Part shown: positions 40,057 through 49,099 of the stretch, piece by piece | How the letters are laid out: the number at the start of each line of letters is the position of its first letter | Numbering within the stretch: position 1 is the stretch's first letter | Made by a program: the position numbers and the translations under genes | Notes under the pieces: model-generated | Seen by the model: the letters and a program-made list of their open reading frames with translations, nothing else | The model's database searches: none | What the model was told of the DNA's origin: nothing | Assembly (NCBI GenBank): GCA_002086835.1 | Contig: MVIG01000001.1 | Location: 620,001-684,000 of the forward strand | Length of the DNA: 64,000 nucleotides | Direction: 5' to 3' | Origin: Mycolicibacterium porcinum | GTDB lineage: Bacteria > Actinomycetota > Actinomycetes > Mycobacteriales > Mycobacteriaceae

Positions 40057-40563
40057 GTGCGCGTCTACATCCCGACGACTCTGGTCGCCTTGCAGCAGCT
40101 TGTCGCCGACCGTCACCTGCTCGTCGTGAACGGAACCGCCTTCGCGGTCACCCCGACGCTGCGGGAGGCCTACGCCGAGGGCGACGACGACGAACTCGCC
40201 GAAGTGGCGTTGCGCGAGGCCGCGTTGGCGTCGCTGCGCTTGCTCGCGGGGACGGATCTGACGTCGGACTCCGGTCTGCCCCCGCGCCGCGCCGTGGTGG
40301 TGGCCGACGCTGACGAGGTCACGGTCCGCCCCGATCTGGACGATGCCGTCGTGCGGTTGTCCGGGCCGCTGCCGATCGACGCCGTGGTCGCCGTGTACGT
40401 CGACAACGCCGACGCGGAAGGGGCGGTGCTGGCCGCCGTCGACGTCATCGACGACGCGGACCTGGGGGACGAGGACGCCGAGCTCACGGTGGGCGATGCC
40501 CAGGATCACGACCTCGCTTGGTATGCCCCGCAGGAGCTGCCGTTCCTGCTCGAACTGCTCTGA
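40057..40563 (+). CDS. DUF6912 protein (Rv3231c type)
   Basis: A 168-aa acidic conserved protein: MRVYIPTTLVALQQLVADRH, FAVTPTLREAYAEGDDDELAEVALREAALASLRLL, ending AWYAPQELPFLLELL. The pattern is a single compact alpha/beta domain without known catalytic residues. GTG at 40057 is six bases after TAGTGT (40045-40050), so it may have its own leaderless promoter inside the end of the BCCT gene's 3' region. Function unknown. Confidence 0.82.
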   Translation: MRVYIPTTLVALQQLVADRHLLVVNGTAFAVTPTLREAYAEGDDDELAEVALREAALASLRLLAGTDLTSDSGLPPRRAVVVADADEVTVRPDLDDAVVRLSGPLPIDAVVAVYVDNADAEGAVLAAVDVIDDADLGDEDAELTVGDAQDHDLAWYAPQELPFLLELL

Positions 40564-40583
40564 CCGACGAGACAAGGGTTTTC

Positions 40584-42005
40584 ATGCGCGCATTCGGCTT
40601 GTTGGCGTCGCTGACCGTGATCCTGGCGAGTGTGTCCTGTTCGACCGGTGACGGCGACTCGTCATCGGCCGGCTCTGCAGAGCCGGGTCGCCCGGCGGAG
40701 TCCGCGCAGGCCCCGCCGCCTCCGGCCCCACCGTCAGGCGGGGCAGCTGTCACGGATTTCCGGAACGTCAAGATCTTCGACGGTCGCAGTGATCGGTTGT
40801 CGGCGCCCTCCAATGTGCGGGTCAAGGGGAAGCGGATCGAACGGATCTCCACCGAGGCCCTGCCGGATGAGCCGGGCGCCACGGTGATCGACGGGGGCGG
40901 TCGCACGTTGATGCCGGGCCTGATCGACAACCACTGGCACACGATGCTGGTGCGGCCGCCGGTGACTCAGTTGACCACCTTGGATCCGGGGTACCTCAAC
41001 CTGTTGGCGGGCGCCGAGGCCACCGACACCTTGATGCGCGGGTTCACCACGGTCCGCGATCTCGGCGGTCCGAGCTTCGGGCTAAAGCAGGCCATCGACG
41101 AAGGTGTCATCGACGGTCCGCGCATCTACCCGTCGGGCGCGATCATCACCGTCACCAGCGGCCATGGTGACTTCCGTACTCCCGCAGACCTGCCGCGGAA
41201 GGCCGGTGTGGAGTCGCGTCAGGAGGAACTCGGCGCCGCCATGGTCGCCGACAGCCCCGACGAGGTGCGGATGCGTACCCGCGAGCAGTTGTTCGAGGGC
41301 GCGTCGCAGATCAAGCTGACCGCAGGCGGCGGGGTGTCCTCGCCGCACAGCCCGCTCGATGTCACCACTTTCACCGAGCCCGAACTGCGGGCGGCCACCG
41401 AGGCGGCGGGCAACTGGGGCACCTATGTGGCCGTGCATGCCTATACCCCGCAGACCATCCAGCAGGCGATCCGGGCCGGGGTCACGTGCATCGAGCACGG
41501 TCACCTGATGGACGAGGCGACGGCGAAGGAGATGGCGGACAAGAACATCTGGCTGAGTACGCAACCCATCCCGGCCGAGATGATCGGCGCTTTCCCGCCG
41601 GGGTCCGACGAGGCCGCCAAGGCCAAGGAGATCGTCGACGGCGTCAACAACGTGTATCAGCTGGCGCGCAAGTACAAACTCAAGACGGCCTTCGGCACGG
41701 ACATCCTGTTCTCGCCGCAGCTGGCACAGAAACAGGGGGCGCTGTTGGCGGGGCTGGGCAAGTGGTTCTCGCCCGCCGAGACGCTGACGATGGCGACCGC
41801 GACCAACGCCGAACTGCTGGCGATGTCGGGCAAGCGCAACCCCTACGCCGGGAAGCTGGGCGTGGTCGCCGAGGGTGCGCTGGCGGATCTGTTGCTGGTC
41901 GACGGCGACCCGTTGGCACGCCTGGATCTGGTCGCGGACCCGGGGCGCAATTTCACAGTGATCATGAAGGACGGGAAAACGTACAAGAACACTTTGGCGT
42001 CCTGA
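40584..42005 (+). CDS. Exported amidohydrolase (Xaa-Pro dipeptidase/imidazolonepropionase-like)
   Basis: A 473-aa metal-dependent hydrolase of the amidohydrolase superfamily. The signal sequence [17 protein letters not shown] has Cys19 at a position that resembles a weak lipobox, so it may be a lipoprotein; a Pro/Ser-rich linker follows. Metal ligands: [11 protein letters not shown] (HxH), the carboxylated-Lys segment [27 protein letters not shown] and FGTDILF. Start ATG 40584 is chosen over upstream reading. It precedes the desaturase operon by about 58 bp but is not known to be part of it. Confidence 0.85.
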   Translation: MRAFGLLASLTVILASVSCSTGDGDSSSAGSAEPGRPAESAQAPPPPAPPSGGAAVTDFRNVKIFDGRSDRLSAPSNVRVKGKRIERISTEALPDEPGATVIDGGGRTLMPGLIDNHWHTMLVRPPVTQLTTLDPGYLNLLAGAEATDTLMRGFTTVRDLGGPSFGLKQAIDEGVIDGPRIYPSGAIITVTSGHGDFRTPADLPRKAGVESRQEELGAAMVADSPDEVRMRTREQLFEGASQIKLTAGGGVSSPHSPLDVTTFTEPELRAATEAAGNWGTYVAVHAYTPQTIQQAIRAGVTCIEHGHLMDEATAKEMADKNIWLSTQPIPAEMIGAFPPGSDEAAKAKEIVDGVNNVYQLARKYKLKTAFGTDILFSPQLAQKQGALLAGLGKWFSPAETLTMATATNAELLAMSGKRNPYAGKLGVVAEGALADLLLVDGDPLARLDLVADPGRNFTVIMKDGKTYKNTLAS

Positions 42006-42042
42006 CCTGCGACAGCGGACGTCCGACTGGCTACGGCCGGGT

Positions 42043-42062
42043 AACCTACGGTACCGTAGGTT
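42043..42062. promoter_or_regulatory. Perfect 20-bp operator palindrome before the ferredoxin-reductase gene
   Basis: AACCTACGGTACCGTAGGTT is a perfect dyad, ending one base before the ATG at 42064. TACCGT (42052-42057) inside it is six bases from the ATG and could be the -10 of a leaderless promoter, so a bound regulator would occlude it. The same dyad recurs before desA3. Confidence 0.8.
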
Positions 42063-42063
42063 C

Positions 42064-43200
42064 ATGGCCAAGAACTCCATCAAGGTCTCGGCCAATGTGG
42101 CCGATACGGTCCGTCCCACGATCGCAGGCGCCGCGCGGCGTCCCGGCTGGAACGTGCTTCGCCGCGTCGTCGGTCAGGTGACCACTCCGCTGCTGCCCGA
42201 TGATTACCTCAAGCTGGCCAACCCGTTGTGGTCGGCGCGCGAGCTGCGCGGTCGGGTCGTCGAGGTGCGGCGCGAAACGTCCGATTCCGCAACGTTGGTG
42301 ATCAAGCCGGGGTGGGGCTTCTCGTTCGACTACGAGCCAGGCCAGTACGTCGGTATCGGTGTGCTGATCGACGGGCGGTGGCGCTGGCGGTCGTATTCGC
42401 TGACCTCCGCGCCGGAGAAGTCGGCGCGCACCATCGCGATCACGGTCAAGGCCATGCCCGAGGGGTTCTTGTCGACGCATCTGGTGGACGGTCTGCGTCC
42501 GGGCACCGTGGTGCGGCTGGCCGCGCCGCAGGGCAACTTCGTCATGCCCGATCCGGCTCCGGCCACGGTGTTGTTCGTGACCGCGGGCTCGGGCATCACC
42601 CCGGTGATGTCGATGCTGCGCACCCTGGTGCGCCGGGGTCAGATCACGGACATCGCACATGTGCATTCGGCGCCGACCGAATCCGACGTGATGTTCGGCC
42701 AGGAGCTGGCGGAGCTGCACGATGCGCATCCGGGCTACCGGTTGTTGTTGCGCAGCACCCGGACCGAAGGCAGGCTTGACCTGACGCAGATCGGCGACGT
42801 GGTCCCCGATTGGCGTGAACGTCAGGCATGGGCATGCGGGCCGGAAGGCATGCTCAATGACGCCGAACGGGTGTGGGCCGCCGCCGGTATCGCCGACAAC
42901 CTGCACCTCGAACGGTTCGCGGTGTCACGGGCGGCCCCACACGGAGCCGGTGGCACGGTAACTTTCGAACGCAGCGGCAAGGAGGTCACCGTCGACGGCG
43001 CGACGCCGTTGATGGATGCAGGGGAGCAGGCCGGAATCCGGATGCCCTTCGGCTGCCGGATGGGTATCTGTCAGTCGTGTGTGGTGGGCCTGGTCGACGG
43101 GCACGTCCGCGATCTGCGCACCGGCGTCGAGCACGACCCGGGCACCCGGATCCAGACCTGTGTTTCGGCGGCATCCGGCGACTGTGTCCTGGACGTCTAG
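42064..43200 (+). CDS. Ferredoxin reductase-type electron donor to DesA3 (Rv3230c type)
   Basis: A 378-aa flavoprotein: N-terminal lead, an FAD domain with RSYSLTSAP, an NAD(P)H domain with [14 protein letters not shown] and ACGPEGML, and a C-terminal 2Fe-2S ferredoxin domain with CRMGICQSC...C. In M. tuberculosis the neighbouring pair (Rv3230c-DesA3) forms a complex that delivers electrons for stearoyl-CoA delta-9 desaturation. The coding frame is tightly linked to a palindromic operator at its 5' end. The stop is 68 bp before desA3. Confidence 0.93.
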   Translation: MAKNSIKVSANVADTVRPTIAGAARRPGWNVLRRVVGQVTTPLLPDDYLKLANPLWSARELRGRVVEVRRETSDSATLVIKPGWGFSFDYEPGQYVGIGVLIDGRWRWRSYSLTSAPEKSARTIAITVKAMPEGFLSTHLVDGLRPGTVVRLAAPQGNFVMPDPAPATVLFVTAGSGITPVMSMLRTLVRRGQITDIAHVHSAPTESDVMFGQELAELHDAHPGYRLLLRSTRTEGRLDLTQIGDVVPDWRERQAWACGPEGMLNDAERVWAAAGIADNLHLERFAVSRAAPHGAGGTVTFERSGKEVTVDGATPLMDAGEQAGIRMPFGCRMGICQSCVVGLVDGHVRDLRTGVEHDPGTRIQTCVSAASGDCVLDV

Positions 43201-43215
43201 ACTTTACTGGCTAGT

Positions 43216-43249
43216 AACCTACGGAATCGTAGGTTACGCTACCGTAGGT
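43216..43249. promoter_or_regulatory. Operator array before desA3 (one dyad plus a half-site)
   Basis: AACCTACGGAATCGTAGGTT (43216-43235) repeats the 42043-42062 dyad with two central changes, and CCGTAGGT (43242-43249) is a further half-site, all before the RBS GAGAGGA (43254-43260). Two regulated transcripts are indicated. Confidence 0.75.
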
Positions 43250-43268
43250 AATTGAGAGGAGGCTGACG

Positions 43269-44507
43269 ATGGCAATCACCGACGTTCCCGCATTCGCGCA
43301 TCTCACCGATGCCGACATCGAGAACCTGGGCATCGAACTAGACGCGATCCGGCAAGACATCGAAGACTCCCGTGGCGAGCGCGACGCGCGCTACATCCGC
43401 CGCACCATCGCGGCGCAGCGCGCTCTCGACGTCGCCGGCCGCGTCATGCTCGCGGCGAGCTCGAAGCGTTCCGCCTGGTGGGCAGGCACCATCACCTTGG
43501 GCGTGGCCAAGATCATCGAGAACATGGAGATCGGCCACAACGTCATGCACGGCCAGTGGGACTGGATGAACGATCCCGAGATTCACTCCTCCTCGTGGGA
43601 GTGGGACATGAGCGGGGCGTCCAAGCACTGGCGGTTCACCCACAACTTCATGCATCACAAGTACACGAACATCCTCGGCATGGACGACGACGTGGGCTAC
43701 GGCGTCATCCGCGTCACCCGCGATGCCAAGTGGAAGCCGTTCAACCTGTACGGCAACCTGCTGTTCAACACGCTTCTCGCGATCGGTTTCGAGTGGGGCG
43801 TGGGGCTGCAGCACCTGGAGCTCGGCAAGATCTTCAAGGGCCGCGACAACCGCAACGCGACGCTGGTCCGGGTCCGCGAGTTCGGCGTCAAGGCTGGCCA
43901 TCAGCTGGCCAAGGACTACGTGGTCTGGCCTGCACTGACGTCGCTGTCGCCCGGCGCGACCTTCAAGTCCACCTTGAAGGCCAACGCGGTGGCCAACGTC
44001 ATCCGCAACATCTGGGCCAACGCGGTGATCTTCTGCGGCCATTTCCCTGACGGCGCAGAGAAATTCACCAAGACCGACATGGTCGGTGAGAGCCGCGGCC
44101 AGTGGTACCTGCGTCAGATGCTGGGCAGCGCCAACTTCAACTCGGGTCCGGCGCTGGCCTTCATGAGCGGCAACCTGAGCTACCAGATCGAGCATCACCT
44201 GTTCCCGGATCTGCCGAGCAATCGGTACGCCGAGATCGCGGTGCGGGTGCGGGCGCTGTGCGACAAGTACGACCTGCCCTACACCACCGGACCGTTCCTG
44301 GTGCAGTACGGCAAGACCTGGCGCACCATCGCCAAGCTGTCGCTGCCGGACCGGTTCCTGAAGGACACGGCCGACAACGCCCCGGAAACTCGCAGCGAGC
44401 GGATGTTCACGGAGCTCGAGGGCTACGGCGTCACCGATCCCGACACCGGGCGTCGGCGCGGGCTGAAGTCCGCCATCGAGACCGTGCGAGGCTGGCGCCG
44501 CCGCTGA
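43269..44507 (+). CDS. desA3: Acyl-CoA delta-9 desaturase DesA3
   Basis: Membrane diiron desaturase making oleoyl-CoA from stearoyl-CoA, 412 aa. The His boxes are HNVMHGQWDW (HxxxH), THNFMHHKYTN (HxxHH) and QIEHHLFPD (ExxHH), with two hydrophobic helical pairs. The N-terminal ITDVPAFAHLTDADIENLG matches mycobacterial DesA3. Start ATG 43269. It is preceded by its own operator-bearing promoter region rather than being simply co-transcribed. A good terminator hairpin follows. Confidence 0.95.
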   Translation: MAITDVPAFAHLTDADIENLGIELDAIRQDIEDSRGERDARYIRRTIAAQRALDVAGRVMLAASSKRSAWWAGTITLGVAKIIENMEIGHNVMHGQWDWMNDPEIHSSSWEWDMSGASKHWRFTHNFMHHKYTNILGMDDDVGYGVIRVTRDAKWKPFNLYGNLLFNTLLAIGFEWGVGLQHLELGKIFKGRDNRNATLVRVREFGVKAGHQLAKDYVVWPALTSLSPGATFKSTLKANAVANVIRNIWANAVIFCGHFPDGAEKFTKTDMVGESRGQWYLRQMLGSANFNSGPALAFMSGNLSYQIEHHLFPDLPSNRYAEIAVRVRALCDKYDLPYTTGPFLVQYGKTWRTIAKLSLPDRFLKDTADNAPETRSERMFTELEGYGVTDPDTGRRRGLKSAIETVRGWRRR

Positions 44508-44516
44508 CCCGGTCGA

Positions 44517-44563
44517 ATGTGAAAGAAGGTGCCGAGAATTCGCTTCTCGGCACCTTCTTCACA
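44517..44563 (+). terminator. Terminator hairpin after desA3
   Basis: GAAGGTGCCGAGAA (44525-44538) pairs with TTCTCGGCACCTTC (44544-44557) around TTCGC; outer TGTGAA/TTCACA extends the stem. No long T-tract. It lies just past the desA3 stop and before a small secreted-protein gene. Confidence 0.85.
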
Positions 44564-44637
44564 TCGGGCCCGGATTCCAAGCAATTGCCCGACGTACTCC
44601 CAGGGTCCTTGCAGTCGTTGCCCATACTCTGACGCCC

Positions 44638-45060
44638 GTGAAGAAGATGCTCGCGGCCGCCATGGTGCTCGGTACCTCCGCCGTGCCGATCGGTGCGCTG
44701 GCCACCGGGGTTGCCTCGGCCGACGACTACGCCGGCCAGAAGTACTCCGATGCGCAATCGGCGCTGGCCGATGCCGGCATGAAGGGTGTCGTCGCGACCC
44801 GCTCCGGCGACTCCGAGGCCGACGACGACTGCGTCGTCACCAGCTCCGAGAAGGCGCCCTGGCTCAAGGGCGACAACTTCGCCCCGGTCACCGATACCGT
44901 GCTGCTGAACCTCAACTGCAGCGCCAGTGTGGCGACGGCCAAGACGCCGGGCAATTCGGCGGCCAGCCCCGAGGGACGTGCCGCGATCGCGGCGGCCAAG
45001 CAGCAGGCCGAGCAGGAGCAGCAGCAGGCCGAGGCGGATCAGGCCAAGGGCAAGCACTGA
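44638..45060 (+). CDS. Small secreted protein with PASTA-like domain
   Basis: A 140-aa exported protein. Signal peptide KKMLAAAMVLGTSAVPIGALATGVASA, cleaved before DDYAG. The mature part GQKYSDAQSALADAGMKGVVAT ... CVVTSSEKAPWLKG has the shape of a PASTA domain (cell-wall/beta-lactam sensor unit), with two cysteines that could bond (DDDC, LNC). The tail is Gln/Glu/Ala-rich and helical. Start is GTG 44638. It is convergent with the SDR gene, ten bases apart. Function unknown. Confidence 0.8.
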   Translation: MKKMLAAAMVLGTSAVPIGALATGVASADDYAGQKYSDAQSALADAGMKGVVATRSGDSEADDDCVVTSSEKAPWLKGDNFAPVTDTVLLNLNCSASVATAKTPGNSAASPEGRAAIAAAKQQAEQEQQQAEADQAKGKH

Positions 45061-45070
45061 CGCGCCTGCG

Positions 45071-45889
45071 TCACATGTTGAGCTCCCAGACCTTGGGCCA
45101 GTCCTTTCCGCGGAGCGCGGCGTCGATCCCGCCGTCGACGAAGATCACCGACCCGACGAAGTAACTCGCCTCCGGGCCGAGCAGGAACGCGACCAGCGCG
45201 GCCACCTCTTCGGGACGACCGCCCCGCCCCGCGGGGATCGTCTTGAGGAACTGTTCCATCCCCGCCCCGGTCAGCGGGTCCTTGCGGCCCTCCTGGGTCA
45301 TCGGAGTGTCGATGAGCCCCGGTGCGATCGCGTTGAGCCGGATGCCGTCGGCGATGTACTCGGCGGACTTGGTGCGCGCGTAGTACGCCAGGGCGGCCTT
45401 GGTGGCCGGATAGGCCTGCAGTGCCGCGAAGTCCCCGTAGGTGGAAGCGATCGTGTTGGCGCCCGCCTCGTCGCCGGCCAGACAGGCGTCCGCCATCTCC
45501 ACCGGCCAATTAGGTTGGCTGGTGGTCGAATTCGAGCTGATCAGTACCACCGACGCGTTCTCGCGGTTGGCCAGCAGCGGGCGCAGGCCCTCAAGCAGCT
45601 CGATCGCCGCGAAGTAGTTGACGGCGATGAGCAGATGCGCGGGCCGTCCGGTTGCGGCGGCCAACCCGGCGAAGGGGACGAATCCGTCGATCCCGCCGTC
45701 GGCCAGCTCGGTGACCTTCGCGATCGCCTCTGATCGCCCGTCCGGCGTGCTCAGGTCCACATTCACATCGGCATCGCGCAGGTCGACGCCGATCACCCGA
45801 TGCCCGTCGGACCCCAGCCGTTTCTTGGTCGCAGCGCCAAGCCCGGAGGCGCTGCCGGTGAGAACATAAGTAGCCACAGCAGCGACCAT
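45071..45889 (-). CDS. Short-chain dehydrogenase/reductase
   Basis: A 272-aa SDR. The NAD(P)-binding loop is YVLTGSASGLGAAT, with catalytic Tyr-Lys in AYPATKAAL and a Ser-containing LISSNSTTSQ strand. C-terminal segment EASYFVGSVIFVDGGIDA is the usual SDR ending. The relatively short N-terminus and DLSTPDGRSEAI resemble 3-alpha-hydroxysteroid dehydrogenase/carbonyl reductases, but substrate is not assignable. ATG 45889 (MVAAVATYV) is used; GTG 45877 is an alternative. It lies downstream of aroA-rsgA on the same strand, with 57 bp between. Confidence 0.85.
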   Translation of the reverse strand: MVAAVATYVLTGSASGLGAATKKRLGSDGHRVIGVDLRDADVNVDLSTPDGRSEAIAKVTELADGGIDGFVPFAGLAAATGRPAHLLIAVNYFAAIELLEGLRPLLANRENASVVLISSNSTTSQPNWPVEMADACLAGDEAGANTIASTYGDFAALQAYPATKAALAYYARTKSAEYIADGIRLNAIAPGLIDTPMTQEGRKDPLTGAGMEQFLKTIPAGRGGRPEEVAALVAFLLGPEASYFVGSVIFVDGGIDAALRGKDWPKVWELNM

Positions 45890-45946
45890 AGTGCGGTGCG
45901 GCGGTCGTCCGACGCGATGTGCCGCCCAGCGGTACACCCGAAGCGA

Positions 45947-46927
45947 TCAGGCTTCCTTGAGCACCGCCAGCAGGCGCCGAGCCGCCGCCACCCGGCCGGC
46001 TGCCGGGCCGGACAACGTGTCCAGGGCGCATTCGGGATCGGCGGGTGGGCCCATGTGGCCGCACCCGCGCGGGCAGTCGTCGATGGTCTCCGCCAGATCC
46101 GAGAACGCCAGGATCACGTCGTCGGGCTGGATATGGGCCAGGCCGAACGAGCGGATGCCCGGGGTGTCGATCACCCAACCGGTGCCGTCCAGGGGCAGTG
46201 CCACCGACTGGGTCGAGGTGTGCTTGCCCTTGCCCACCCCGGATACCTCGCCTGTGGCCCGATCCGCCTCTGGGACAAGGCGGTTCACCAGAGTCGACTT
46301 ACCGACCCCGGAATGCCCGAGGAACACCGTGACCTTGCCGGCCAGCATGGGGGAGACCACGTCGAGCGGGTCCTCGCGGCCGGCGGTGACGATGGTCAGG
46401 TCCAGATCCGCGAACTGCGCGGCGAACGGTTCTGGGGCGGCCAGGTCGGATTTCGTCAGGCACAGAATCGGTTTCAGCCCACCGGCGTACGCGGCGATCA
46501 GGGTGCGTTCGACGAATCCGGTGCGCGGCGGCGGATCGGCCAGTGCCACCACGATCAGCAACTGGTCGGCGTTGGCGACGACGACGCGTTCGGTCGGGTC
46601 GTCGTCATCGGCGGTGCGGCGCAACACTGTTCGACGCTCACCGCGGCGGACGATGCGGGCCAGGGTGTCGGGCCGGCCGGACAGGTCGCCGACGATGTCG
46701 ACGTCGTCACCGACCACGATCGGGGTGCGGCCCAGCTCGCGGGCCCGCATCGCGACCACCCGGTGAAGCGGATCGCGATCCAGGGCGCAGCCCCAGCGGC
46801 CCCGGTCGACGGTCACCACCATCGCCGACCGGGCGTCGGCGTGGTCGGGGCGGATCTTGGTGCGCGGACGTGAGCCTTTACCCGGCCTGATCCGGACGTC
46901 GGACTCGTCGTAATCCCGCGCTCCCAA
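45947..46927 (-). CDS. rsgA: Ribosome small-subunit GTPase RsgA (circularly permuted)
   Basis: A 326-aa GTPase that helps 30S maturation. The permuted order is visible: an N-terminal OB-like domain, then G4 CLTKSDL before G1 GHSGVGKSTLV and G3 DTPGIRSF, ending in a zinc-binding CPRGCGH...C motif. The start is TTG 46927, six bases after the aroA stop, so the two are co-transcribed (aroA-rsgA). Confidence 0.93.
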   Translation of the reverse strand: MGARDYDESDVRIRPGKGSRPRTKIRPDHADARSAMVVTVDRGRWGCALDRDPLHRVVAMRARELGRTPIVVGDDVDIVGDLSGRPDTLARIVRRGERRTVLRRTADDDDPTERVVVANADQLLIVVALADPPPRTGFVERTLIAAYAGGLKPILCLTKSDLAAPEPFAAQFADLDLTIVTAGREDPLDVVSPMLAGKVTVFLGHSGVGKSTLVNRLVPEADRATGEVSGVGKGKHTSTQSVALPLDGTGWVIDTPGIRSFGLAHIQPDDVILAFSDLAETIDDCPRGCGHMGPPADPECALDTLSGPAAGRVAAARRLLAVLKEA

Positions 46928-46933
46928 GGTGGT

Positions 46934-48247
46934 TTACTTCCCCTTGGTATGCGGGCCAGTCGGCGTATCGCCCGCCAGCATCTGCACCCACATCAACGGG
47001 AAATCGGGCAGGGTCTTGGCCGTGGTCTCGACGTTCTCCACCTCGACACCGGGCACCCGCAGGCCGATGATCGCCCCGGCGGTGGCCATCCGATGGTCGG
47101 CATATGAGCGCCAGGTCCCGCCGTGCAACGGCCGCGCCGTGATGAGCAGGCCGTCCTCGGTTTCGGCGCATTCGCCACCGAGCCCGTTGATTTCGGTGGT
47201 CAGGGCCGCCAGCCGGTCGGTTTCGTGTCCGCGCAGATGCGCGATGCCCCGCAGCCGTGAGGTGGCGCCCTCGGTGGCCAGCGCGGCCAGTGCGGCGACC
47301 GTGGGGGCCAGCTCGCCCACGTCGTGCAGGTCGGCGTCGAATCCGTCGTAGCCTTCGGCGCCGCTGACTTCCAGGTGTGAATCACATTGATGGACAGTCG
47401 CATTCACCTTGGCGAGCAGGTCGAGGATGGTATCGGCCGGCTGGATGCTCACCGACGGCCAGCCGGCGATCCGCACGGTTCCGCCGGTCACGATCGCCGC
47501 GGCCAGGAACGGCGTCGAGTTGGAGAGGTCCGGCTCGATGCTCCAGTCACGGGCGGCCACCGGTCCGGGGGAGACCCGCCAGCGATTCGGGGCCGAATCG
47601 TCGACCTGGACTCCGGCGTCGCGCAGCATCGCCACCGTCATCGCCACATGGGGAGCGGAGGGCACCGAGGATCCGGTGTGCACGATGGTGAGTCCGTCGG
47701 TGAACGTCGCGCCCGACAGCAGGAGCCCGGACACGAACTGCGAAGACCCCGACGCGTCGATCTCGACGGTGCCGCCGGCGACGGCACCGACGCCGCGCAC
47801 CGCGAACGGCAGACCATCGCCCTCGATCTCCACGCCGAGACCGCGCAGCGCGTCGAGCAGAGGGGCGATGGGCCGGGACCGAGCCTGCTCATCCCCGTCG
47901 AACGTGACCGCGGTGGTGCTCAGCGCGGCGACCGGCGGCACGAACCGCAGCACCGTTCCGGCCAGGCCACAGTCGACCCGGGCATCGACCGCGGGTGCGA
48001 TACCGCCGCTGACGGTCAGCTCGGTGTCGTCGTGCTCCGCGGCCTGCACGGTCACGCCCAAGGTGCGGATGGCGTCGATCATCAGATCGGTGTCGCGGCT
48101 GCGCAACGCCCCGCGGACCGTCGAGGGGCCCTGCGCGGTGGCCAACGCCGCCAGCACGAGCGCACGGTTGGTCAGCGACTTCGAACCGGGCACCCGCACC
48201 GTGGCGTCGACCGGGGCGGTCGCTTGCGGTGCCGGCCAGTTCGTCAT
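46934..48247 (-). CDS. aroA: 3-phosphoshikimate 1-carboxyvinyltransferase (EPSP synthase)
   Basis: Shikimate-pathway enzyme, 437 aa. Class I-type motifs: [17 protein letters not shown] near the N-terminus (PEP/S3P site), [26 protein letters not shown], and [16 protein letters not shown] near the C-terminus. ATG 48247 (MTNWPAPQ) with GAGGAG close upstream is used. It is divergent from the SRAP gene, 66 bp away, and leads an aroA-rsgA-(SDR) cluster. Confidence 0.95.
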   Translation of the reverse strand: MTNWPAPQATAPVDATVRVPGSKSLTNRALVLAALATAQGPSTVRGALRSRDTDLMIDAIRTLGVTVQAAEHDDTELTVSGGIAPAVDARVDCGLAGTVLRFVPPVAALSTTAVTFDGDEQARSRPIAPLLDALRGLGVEIEGDGLPFAVRGVGAVAGGTVEIDASGSSQFVSGLLLSGATFTDGLTIVHTGSSVPSAPHVAMTVAMLRDAGVQVDDSAPNRWRVSPGPVAARDWSIEPDLSNSTPFLAAAIVTGGTVRIAGWPSVSIQPADTILDLLAKVNATVHQCDSHLEVSGAEGYDGFDADLHDVGELAPTVAALAALATEGATSRLRGIAHLRGHETDRLAALTTEINGLGGECAETEDGLLITARPLHGGTWRSYADHRMATAGAIIGLRVPGVEVENVETTAKTLPDFPLMWVQMLAGDTPTGPHTKGK

Positions 48248-48313
48248 CTGCTCCTCACGTGCGCTCACGCAGTACATCCTGCCTTGTCCGCCGACTCTGC
48301 AACCATGGGCACT

Positions 48314-49099
48314 ATGTGTGGACGTTTTGCGGTGACCACCGATCCGGCGCTGCTGGCGCAGAAAATCCAGGCCATCGATGAGAGCACGGCGAGCTCGGCG
48401 AGCTCAGGGGACAAGGACGTCGCGGGAGCCAACTACAGTGCTGGTCCCAACTACAACGTGGCTCCCACCACGACCATCAGCAGCGTGGTCAAACGGCACA
48501 CCGAACCTGAGGACGAGTCGACCCGCCGGGTCCGCTCGATGCGCTGGGGACTGATCCCGCCGTGGGTGAAAACCGCGCAGGACGGCGGCCCGGACACCAA
48601 GGGCCCGCTGCTGATCAATGCCCGGGCCGACAAGGTGACCAGCTCGCCGGCGTTCCGCAACTCCGCCAAGAACAAGCGGTGCCTGATCCCGATGGACGGC
48701 TGGTACGAGTGGCGGCCGAATGCGGACAAGAAGGCCAAGACGCCGTTCTACATGTACGCCGACGACGGCGAGCTGCTGTTCATGGCGGGGCTGTGGACCA
48801 CCTGGCGCCCGCAGGGCGCTCCCAAGGACGCGCCGCCGCTGCTCAGTTGCACGATCATCACGACGGACGCCGCCGGTCCGCTCGCCGAGATCCACGACAG
48901 GATGCCGCTGACCATCAGTGCTCCTGACTGGGACCGCTGGATGGATCCCGACGCCCCGATCGACGAGGGGCTGCTGCGCGGACACGGGGACCTGGACCGG
49001 ATCGCCGTCCGCGAGGTGTCCCGCTTGGTCAACAGTGTCCGCAACAACGGTCCGGAGCTCATCGAGCCGGCCGAACCCGAAGAGATGGGGCTGTTTTGA
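48314..49099 (+). CDS. SRAP (HMCES/YedK-type) abasic-site shielding protein
   Basis: A 261-aa protein that cross-links to abasic sites in single-stranded DNA. The first residues after Met are CGRF, placing the catalytic Cys2 at the N-terminus after methionine removal, so the ATG at 48314 must be the start (an ATG nine bases earlier is unsuitable). Other family residues: Asn in GPNYNVAPT, Glu in DGWYEW and His in [11 protein letters not shown]. It contains a mycobacteria-like insertion ([17 protein letters not shown]). The next gene overlaps by four bases. Confidence 0.92.
   Translation: MCGRFAVTTDPALLAQKIQAIDESTASSASSGDKDVAGANYSAGPNYNVAPTTTISSVVKRHTEPEDESTRRVRSMRWGLIPPWVKTAQDGGPDTKGPLLINARADKVTSSPAFRNSAKNKRCLIPMDGWYEWRPNADKKAKTPFYMYADDGELLFMAGLWTTWRPQGAPKDAPPLLSCTIITTDAAGPLAEIHDRMPLTISAPDWDRWMDPDAPIDEGLLRGHGDLDRIAVREVSRLVNSVRNNGPELIEPAEPEEMGLF

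Noticed and set aside
37507..40575. 1,022-residue minus-strand frame over tgs-like and BCCT genes
   Set aside because: Antisense shadow; Arg/His/Asp-rich low-complexity sequence opposite two clear genes.
47387..49099. 570-residue form of the SRAP protein
   Set aside because: The upstream part is antisense to aroA, and SRAP chemistry requires Cys as residue 2, which fixes the start at 48314.
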